Assembly: GCA_040752355.1 (NCBI GenBank)
Contig: JBFMHE010000013.1
Location: forward strand, 1 to 64,000
DNA: 64,000 nucleotides
Direction: 5' to 3'
DNA from: Nitrospirota bacterium
Lineage (GTDB): Bacteria; Nitrospirota; Thermodesulfovibrionia; Thermodesulfovibrionales; Dissulfurispiraceae
Shown: positions 59,558 through 64,000 of the stretch, piece after piece
Position numbering within the stretch: position 1 is the first letter of the stretch
Layout: every line of letters begins with the position of its first letter
Translations under genes and position numbers: made by a program
Notes under the pieces: model-generated
What the model was told of the DNA's origin: nothing
Seen by the model: only the letters and a program-made list of their open reading frames with translations
The model's database searches: none

Positions 59558-59868
59558 CGCGAAAGGAACTCTCCCCTGCCCTCTCCTGAAGGATATAGAT
59601 ACTCCCCTATTGATTCTGTTAGTATAAAAGATGTCCTGCCGCGTTCAACAATCGGGAGCATGCTCCTGGAGATAAGCAAGAAGCTCGTACCGCTGCTTAC
59701 GGCACACGAGGGAAGTCCTTTTGCAGCCGGTCCCGCCCCTGCCGTGGCGCACTGCGGGCGCTTACTGCGCGGCGGTGTGTATGGAATCTCTCGAGAGGCA
59801 TGCGCGCCGTATCACGAGCGGACCCGTCGTTTTCAGAAGCGGTTACGGAAGAGAGGGGGAAGGTAGGT
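59558..59868. other. Intergenic region without supported gene
   Basis: A 68-codon frame (59660-59866) is open but shows no ribosome site of quality, no domain and no conserved pattern, so I leave it out. TATAAA at 59623-59628 may be a -10 for the LOG-family gene. Nothing else is visible. Confidence 0.5.
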
Positions 59869-60900
59869 ATGGAGCTTCACTTTACGAGGACCAACGGCCC
59901 TATCGACGAGACGATCGATCGTCTGATGGAGCTCGTGGAAGGAGTTCACCATCCCGAGCTCGTGAGGGAGATGATCCTCGCGTCGCTGAAAGCGGGCCAG
60001 GAAGAAGATATCAAAGCAGACCTGAAGCTGATGAACACGACGCTCAAGGAGATGCGGTTCACCGCAAAGATTTTCGGTCCCTATCGCGATGCCCGGAAGG
60101 TTACGGTCTTCGGCTCGGCGCGGATCGCCCCTGACGAGCTGCTCTACCGGATGGCGCATAGCTTCGGTGCAGCGCTGGCCCGGGAGAGCTACATGGTCAT
60201 CACCGGGGCAGGGGGCGGCATCATGCAGGCGGTCAACGAGGGAGCGGGGCCGGAGCACTCCTTCGGGGTCAACATCCGCCTTCCCTTCGAGCAGAAGCCG
60301 AACCCTACGCTCGAGGGCAGTCCCCGCCTGATCACCTACAAGTATTTTTTCAACCGGAAGGTCGCCTTTCTCAAGGAGGCGAGCGCGATAGCGCTCTTCC
60401 CGGGCGGGTTCGGCACGCTCGATGAGGCGATGGAGACCCTTACGCTCATTCAGACCGGCAAGCGCACCCCCATGCCCCTGGTGCTCATCGATGAGCCGGG
60501 CGGGAACTATTGGGCGTGGTGGCTCCGCTTTTTCAGGGAGGAGCTGCTGCCGCGCGGGTACGTAAGCCCTTCCGACTTCCGGCTCTTCGAGCTCGTCGAT
60601 TCCGTGGAGACCGCTGTGGAGCGGATCACCACCTTCTTCCGCCGCTACCACAGCCAGCGCTACGTGGAGAGGAAGCTGGTCATGCGGCTGACTGCTCCCC
60701 TCGAGCCGAAGGCGATCAGGGAGCTGAACGAAGAGTTTCACGATATCTTGATGCCGGGGGGCAGCATCGAATCGTCCGGTCCGCTGCCTGCAGAGGCCGA
60801 CGAGCCCGAGACGGCGCAGCTTCCCCGGCTGGTGCTCGACTTCAATAAGAAGGATTTCGGGAGACTGCGGGCGTTGATCGACAGGGTGAACAGCTGCTGA
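59869..60900 (+). CDS. LOG-family protein (nucleotide 5'-monophosphate phosphoribohydrolase type)
   Basis: 343 residues. The Rossmann-like core shows KVTVFGSARIAPDELLYRMA, MVITGAGGGIMQAVNEGAGP and the signature ALFPGGFGTLDEAMETLTLI. Enzymes of this family hydrolyse nucleoside monophosphates to the base and ribose 5-phosphate; the longer forms (like PpnN) have extra N- and C-terminal regions, as here (about 80 and 90 residues). It is wrongly called lysine decarboxylase in many annotations. The start at 59869 follows GGGGGAAGGTAGGT. Confidence 0.88.
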   Translation: MELHFTRTNGPIDETIDRLMELVEGVHHPELVREMILASLKAGQEEDIKADLKLMNTTLKEMRFTAKIFGPYRDARKVTVFGSARIAPDELLYRMAHSFGAALARESYMVITGAGGGIMQAVNEGAGPEHSFGVNIRLPFEQKPNPTLEGSPRLITYKYFFNRKVAFLKEASAIALFPGGFGTLDEAMETLTLIQTGKRTPMPLVLIDEPGGNYWAWWLRFFREELLPRGYVSPSDFRLFELVDSVETAVERITTFFRRYHSQRYVERKLVMRLTAPLEPKAIRELNEEFHDILMPGGSIESSGPLPAEADEPETAQLPRLVLDFNKKDFGRLRALIDRVNSC

Positions 60901-60957
60901 TGCCCCTGCGGTATAGCACCGCCTGGCGCCGTTCGTCGCGCCGTAACGGGCGGCGGC

Positions 60958-61287
60958 ATGAGGGCGAGGGGTCATACTGTGACCAGTGATGGTGACGAAG
61001 TAAACGAGTTAATCAGCCGTTACGGGCTTGAGGAAGACGGTGAGCATGTAATCATTCCCTTCACCGGCAGCGACGGCAGGCCGAGGCGCTGCTTCCTGCT
61101 GAAGAGGAAGTTTATCCGTGTCGTCTATCCGGATAAACACTATGCCGATTATCCGCTCGCCGAGATGATCGCCGCGATCGTCAGATACCCCGAGCTTCCG
61201 GTGACCGAGTCGCTGCAGCTGCTGCACCACGAGCTCGGGAGGGGAGAGCCCGACGGCCCCACTACTGATAAGGAGATATACGAGTAA
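60958..61287 (+). CDS. Hypothetical protein coupled to RNase E/G
   Basis: 109 residues; the better conserved-looking part begins around VTSDGDEVNELISRYGLEED and continues RRCFLLKRKFIRVVYPDKHY, ADYPLAEMIAAIVRYPELPV. No domain is recognised. ATG at 60958 or GTG at 60979 could start it. Its stop overlaps the start of the RNase gene (TAATG), with AAGGAG inside this gene's 3' end, so translation of the two is coupled. It may be a partner of the ribonuclease, by context only. Confidence 0.7.
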   Translation: MRARGHTVTSDGDEVNELISRYGLEEDGEHVIIPFTGSDGRPRRCFLLKRKFIRVVYPDKHYADYPLAEMIAAIVRYPELPVTESLQLLHHELGRGEPDGPTTDKEIYE

Positions 61288-63173
61288 TGAGCAAGAGGAT
61301 CCTGATAAACGCCTTGTATCCCGAAGAGAAGAGAGTGGCTATTGTCGAAGGCGACAGGCTGATCGATTTCTACGTGGAGGTCGCTGCGCGCGAGCAGCTC
61401 AAGGGCAATATCTACAAGGGGGTCGTTGTCCGCGTCGAGCCCGGGCTCCAGGCGGCATTCGTCGATTTCGGGCAGAAGAAGCACGGCTTCCTCCAGATGC
61501 GCGAGCTGCAGCCCGAGTATTACCATAAGGGAAAAGGGAAAGAGAAAGATAAAGATAAAGAAAAGAAAGAGGGGAGGCGTCCGAGGATACAGGACGTCCT
61601 CGTGAAGGGTCAGGAGCTCATCGTCCAGGTCGAGAAGGACGAGCGGGACACGAAGGGAGCGAGCCTGACCACCTACATCTCGCTGCCGGGCCGTTTCATC
61701 GTGATGATGCCGGGACAGGAGCGGATGATCGGCATCTCGCGGAAGATCGAGGGGCGCGAGGACCGGGAGCGGCTGAAGGGCCTCTTTTCCTCTCTCAAGC
61801 TTCCGAAGAACATAGGCTTCATCCTCAGGACCGCCTCGGGCGACACGACGAGCGAGGAGCTGGATACCGATCTCAAGTACCTCACCAAATTGTGGAACAA
61901 GATAAAGGCCGAGTCGAAAAAGGCGGCTCCTCCCGCGCTCATCTATAAAGAGCATGATATAGCGGTGAAGACCGTGAGGGACTATCTCACCTCGGATGTG
62001 GCCGAGGTGCTCGTCGATGATGCGGAGGCGTACCGCATGATAAAGGATTTTCTGCGGAAGACCATGCCGGGCCGCAAGGTCAATATCAAGCACTACCGCG
62101 ACCGGCGGCCCATCTTCTCGTCCTATGCCATCGAGGAGCAGATCGCCAAGATCAACGAGCGGTTCGTTTCTCTTCCCTCCCAGGGGTACATCGTCTTCGA
62201 CCGGACCGAGGCGCTTACCGCCATCGACGTCAACTCGGGCAGGAGCAGGAAAGAGGAGCACATCGAGGCCACGGCGTTCAGGACCAACCTCGAGGCAGCG
62301 GATGAGGTAGCCCGCCAGCTGCGGATGCGGGACATCGGCGGCCTGGTGATTATCGACTTCATCGATATGGAGTCCTCGAAGAACCGGAGGGAGGTGGAGC
62401 GCCGGTTCCGCAACGCCTTGAGCACGGACAAGGCCCATTTCGATATTACGGGGATATCGAGGTTCGGCATCGTCGAGATGACGCGGGAGCGCCTCAGGAC
62501 CGCCTACGCCGACTCGATGACCAGGAGCTGTCCGCTCTGCGGCGGCGCCGGCGTCCTGAAGGCCGACGACAGCCTCGCGATCGCCGCGCTCAGGGATATG
62601 CACAACCGCGCTGCCGATGCTGCGGCAGAGGGTACCTTGAGAGGCATCACCTGCCGCCTGCCGGTCGAGAGCGCGAACTACCTCATCAACAGCAAGAGGG
62701 CCGACATCCTGGAGCTCGAGAAGTCGTTCGGCATCGCTATCTCCGTTATCGGCGACACGAAGCTCTCGCCCGGGCAGTTCTCTGTCGATCTCGATCTGCA
62801 GAGAGAGGCTGCAAAGGGAGGCGAGGCTGCAGTGAAGGAGACGAAAGAGGCGCAGCCGTGCCCGCCGCAGCCCCGGCAGCAGGCAAAGCAGACCGGTGAG
62901 GTCCCGGAGCAGGAGAGGGAGGTTCAGACAAAAGATGCTGCTGCGACCGGGCCCGAGGCACAGGGCCGCCCGTCGAAGCGTTCGCGGCGGAGGGGGCGGC
63001 GCTCGAGAGACCGCCGGAAAAAAGAGCAGGCGAAGGTCAACGCCGCAGGCAGTCCTGCCGAGAGCAGCGCCGGGAATGGAGCTGGAGGTGCGGATTCGGG
63101 CCCTGAGGCTAACTACCTCGACCGGACCGTCGAGCAGTTCGAAGGCCAGAACGAGCTCCAGACAGAAGAATAG
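61287..63173 (+). CDS. Ribonuclease E/G family endoribonuclease
   Basis: 628 residues. The S1 domain (about 35-130) contains GNIYKGVVVRVEPGLQAAFV and DFGQKKHGFLQMRELQPEYY with a Lys-rich insert (KDKDKEKKEG). The 5'-sensor and RNase H-like parts follow, then the DNase-I-like catalytic site with LTAIDVNSGRSRKEEHIEAT and IIDFIDMESSKNRREVERRF (both catalytic Asp residues). The zinc-link RSCPLCGGAGVL is present. The C-terminal ~110 residues are low-complexity and basic (SKRSRRRGRRSRDRRKKEQ), suggesting an RNA-binding or scaffold tail. It processes rRNA and mRNA. Confidence 0.94.
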   Translation: MSKRILINALYPEEKRVAIVEGDRLIDFYVEVAAREQLKGNIYKGVVVRVEPGLQAAFVDFGQKKHGFLQMRELQPEYYHKGKGKEKDKDKEKKEGRRPRIQDVLVKGQELIVQVEKDERDTKGASLTTYISLPGRFIVMMPGQERMIGISRKIEGREDRERLKGLFSSLKLPKNIGFILRTASGDTTSEELDTDLKYLTKLWNKIKAESKKAAPPALIYKEHDIAVKTVRDYLTSDVAEVLVDDAEAYRMIKDFLRKTMPGRKVNIKHYRDRRPIFSSYAIEEQIAKINERFVSLPSQGYIVFDRTEALTAIDVNSGRSRKEEHIEATAFRTNLEAADEVARQLRMRDIGGLVIIDFIDMESSKNRREVERRFRNALSTDKAHFDITGISRFGIVEMTRERLRTAYADSMTRSCPLCGGAGVLKADDSLAIAALRDMHNRAADAAAEGTLRGITCRLPVESANYLINSKRADILELEKSFGIAISVIGDTKLSPGQFSVDLDLQREAAKGGEAAVKETKEAQPCPPQPRQQAKQTGEVPEQEREVQTKDAAATGPEAQGRPSKRSRRRGRRSRDRRKKEQAKVNAAGSPAESSAGNGAGGADSGPEANYLDRTVEQFEGQNELQTEE

Positions 63174-63183
63174 ATGCGGCAAA

Positions 63184-63212
63184 TTGACAAAGCCCATCCC
63201 TGTTGCTAGACT
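63184..63212 (+). promoter_or_regulatory. Sigma70-type promoter for the RaiA-cold-shock gene
   Basis: TTGACA (63184-63189) and TAGACT (63207-63212) are exactly 17 bp apart; the ATG at 63268 follows after a leader of about 50 bases with a GGAGG site. Confidence 0.65.
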
Positions 63213-63267
63213 GGGGGTAGGAGACGCAGCGAGACCGTGTCTCATGAGGCCGTTCGGAGGTATCTTA

Positions 63268-63831
63268 ATGAGCCCCCGCTTGCAGATTACCGCTCGCGAC
63301 ATGGAGCTGAGCGACTGGATCAGAGACGAGATAACCAGGAAGGCCGATAAGCTCGACGAATTTTACGACCGGATCATCTGGTGCAGGGTAGTGGTCGAGG
63401 CCCCGCACCGCCACCGCAGAGAGGGAGCGCCGTATAACGTCCGTATTTTCATCCTGGTGCCGGGCAGTGAGATCAACGTGGAGCGGGAGCCCAACCAGGA
63501 CTTTCAGGCGGCTATCAGAGACGCCTTTGATGCGGCATACCGGCAGCTCGAGGACTTTTCACAACGCCGGCGCGGCGAGGTGAAGCAGCACGAGGAGCCT
63601 CCCCATGCCCGGGTGAGCGCCGTCTTCCCCGAGAAAGGGTACGGTCTTCTCATGACGCCGGACGGCACCGAAGTATACTTTCACGAGCACAGCCTGCTGA
63701 ACCACGACCTGAAGCACCTCGAGATAGGCACTGAAGTGCGCTTTGCCGAAGAGCGGGGAGAAAAGGGACCCCAGGCAAGCTCGGTCACTGTTCTGAAAGA
63801 GAAGAGGATCATTCACAAGCTGGAGGAGTGA
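63268..63831 (+). CDS. RaiA/HPF-like ribosome-associated domain fused to a cold-shock domain
   Basis: 187 residues. The first ~105 form an HPF/RaiA fold (LQITARDMELSDWIRDEITR, YNVRIFILVPGSEINVEREP, FQAAIRDAFDAAYRQLEDFS), which blocks the decoding centre of idle ribosomes. The last ~70 residues are a divergent cold-shock/OB domain (ARVSAVFPEKGYGLLMTPDG, TEVYFHEHSLLNHDLKHLEI, GTEVRFAEERGEKGPQASSV) with the RNA-binding FHEH. The fusion is seen in several lineages and suggests a ribosome-sleeping factor that also contacts RNA. It follows RNase E/G with its own promoter. Confidence 0.92.
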   Translation: MSPRLQITARDMELSDWIRDEITRKADKLDEFYDRIIWCRVVVEAPHRHRREGAPYNVRIFILVPGSEINVEREPNQDFQAAIRDAFDAAYRQLEDFSQRRRGEVKQHEEPPHARVSAVFPEKGYGLLMTPDGTEVYFHEHSLLNHDLKHLEIGTEVRFAEERGEKGPQASSVTVLKEKRIIHKLEE

Positions 63832-63833
63832 AC

Positions 63834-63857
63834 GGGAGCCGGACTCGGCCGGCCCCC
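63834..63857 (+). terminator. Terminator after the RaiA-cold-shock gene
   Basis: GGGAGCCGG (63834-63842) pairs with CCGGCCCCC (63849-63857) with one mismatch, followed by CCTTTCCATTTTTA; it starts three bases after the stop. Confidence 0.65.
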
Positions 63858-63915
63858 CTTTCCATTTTTATTGAACGTTGAACATTGTTTCCTTCGAGTC
63901 TCTCATCCCTCCGCT

Positions 63916-63940
63916 CTGAACGGTCGTGACGACCGTTCAG
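63916..63940. repeat. Isolated hairpin near the right edge
   Basis: CTGAACGGTCGT-G-ACGACCGTTCAG is a perfect 12-bp inverted repeat. The bases before it (CTCATCCCTCCGCT) faintly recall the CTCATTCTCG that precedes the central hairpin of the foldback elements, but no terminal repeats are in view. Confidence 0.4.
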
Positions 63941-64000
63941 GTCCCTCTGTCGGCATTCGGCGGCAACATCAACGGTACCGATGAAGTAAAGGTGCTGCCG

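Noticed and set aside
59660..59866. 68-codon frame before the LOG-family gene
   Set aside because: Weak start, no recognisable pattern, and it would end just before the LOG gene's own ribosome site.

Overview
The window is 64 kb of bacterial chromosome, about 60% GC over most of its length. Dense Gram-negative features (lipoproteins with lipobox cysteines, L,D-transpeptidases, an AmiC-type amidase, HtpG, IHF, Hsp70-like proteins, MCP and c-di-GMP enzymes) point to a free-living diderm. Gene content such as the DUF2760/Hsp70/Hsp70 operon, the aeRF1-like protein and the eukaryote-type NADP isocitrate dehydrogenase would suit Nitrospirota or a deltaproteobacterial-grade lineage, but this is inference: the window has no rRNA.

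Region by region. (1) 1-8.6 kb is an AT-richer accessory segment: the 5' end of a REP-type transposase, 20-bp tandem repeats, a DUF6984-like putative immunity gene, a 2185-residue secreted RHS protein with FG-GAP repeats and a variable C-terminus, and an orphan receiver-AraC regulator. (2) 8.6-15.4 kb is one tightly packed rightward gene run: NifU-like protein, amidase, EcfT-like membrane protein, D-aminoacylase-like amidohydrolase, class C26 peptidase, AI-2E family permease and an aeRF1-like protein. (3) 15.5-24 kb holds signalling and unknown functions: an MCP, a peptide-binding lipoprotein, a membrane protein behind a Pho-box-like repeat, an ATP-cone/nuclease fusion, a PAS-GGDEF-EAL protein and a GGDEF protein. 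(4) 24-37.3 kb is mostly metabolism: acyl-CoA synthetase, isocitrate dehydrogenase, asparaginyl-tRNA synthetase, two small hydrolase/redox genes, bactofilin-like and YceI proteins, a histone-like peptide and an MFS exporter. (5) 37.3-43.2 kb contains a PAS histidine kinase, a Fic protein, and a module of two L,D-transpeptidases around a Braun-lipoprotein-like protein; the Fic and transpeptidase genes are less GC-rich than their neighbours. (6) 43.2-48.6 kb is the leftward DUF2760-Hsp70-Hsp70 operon, in which each gene overlaps the next by one base. (7) 48.9-64 kb has small conserved proteins, a hydrolase, two peptide-ABC permeases without ATPases, DksA, IHF-alpha, a MerR regulator overlapping tRNA-Pro(GGG), HtpG with an internally duplicated small protein, a DUF523/DUF1722 protein, an MBL-fold protein, a LOG-family protein, RNase E/G and a RaiA-cold-shock fusion.

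The most notable structure outside the genes is a family of about 200-bp foldback elements (28021-28219, 48703-48898, and a single end at 38593-38614). They share terminal repeats and a central hairpin whose sequence changes while its pairing is kept. Two of them supply the stop codon of the adjoining gene. Other unusual signals are a 50-bp direct repeat flanking the transpeptidase/lipoprotein module, several apparently leaderless genes, and a coding sequence that runs into a tRNA.
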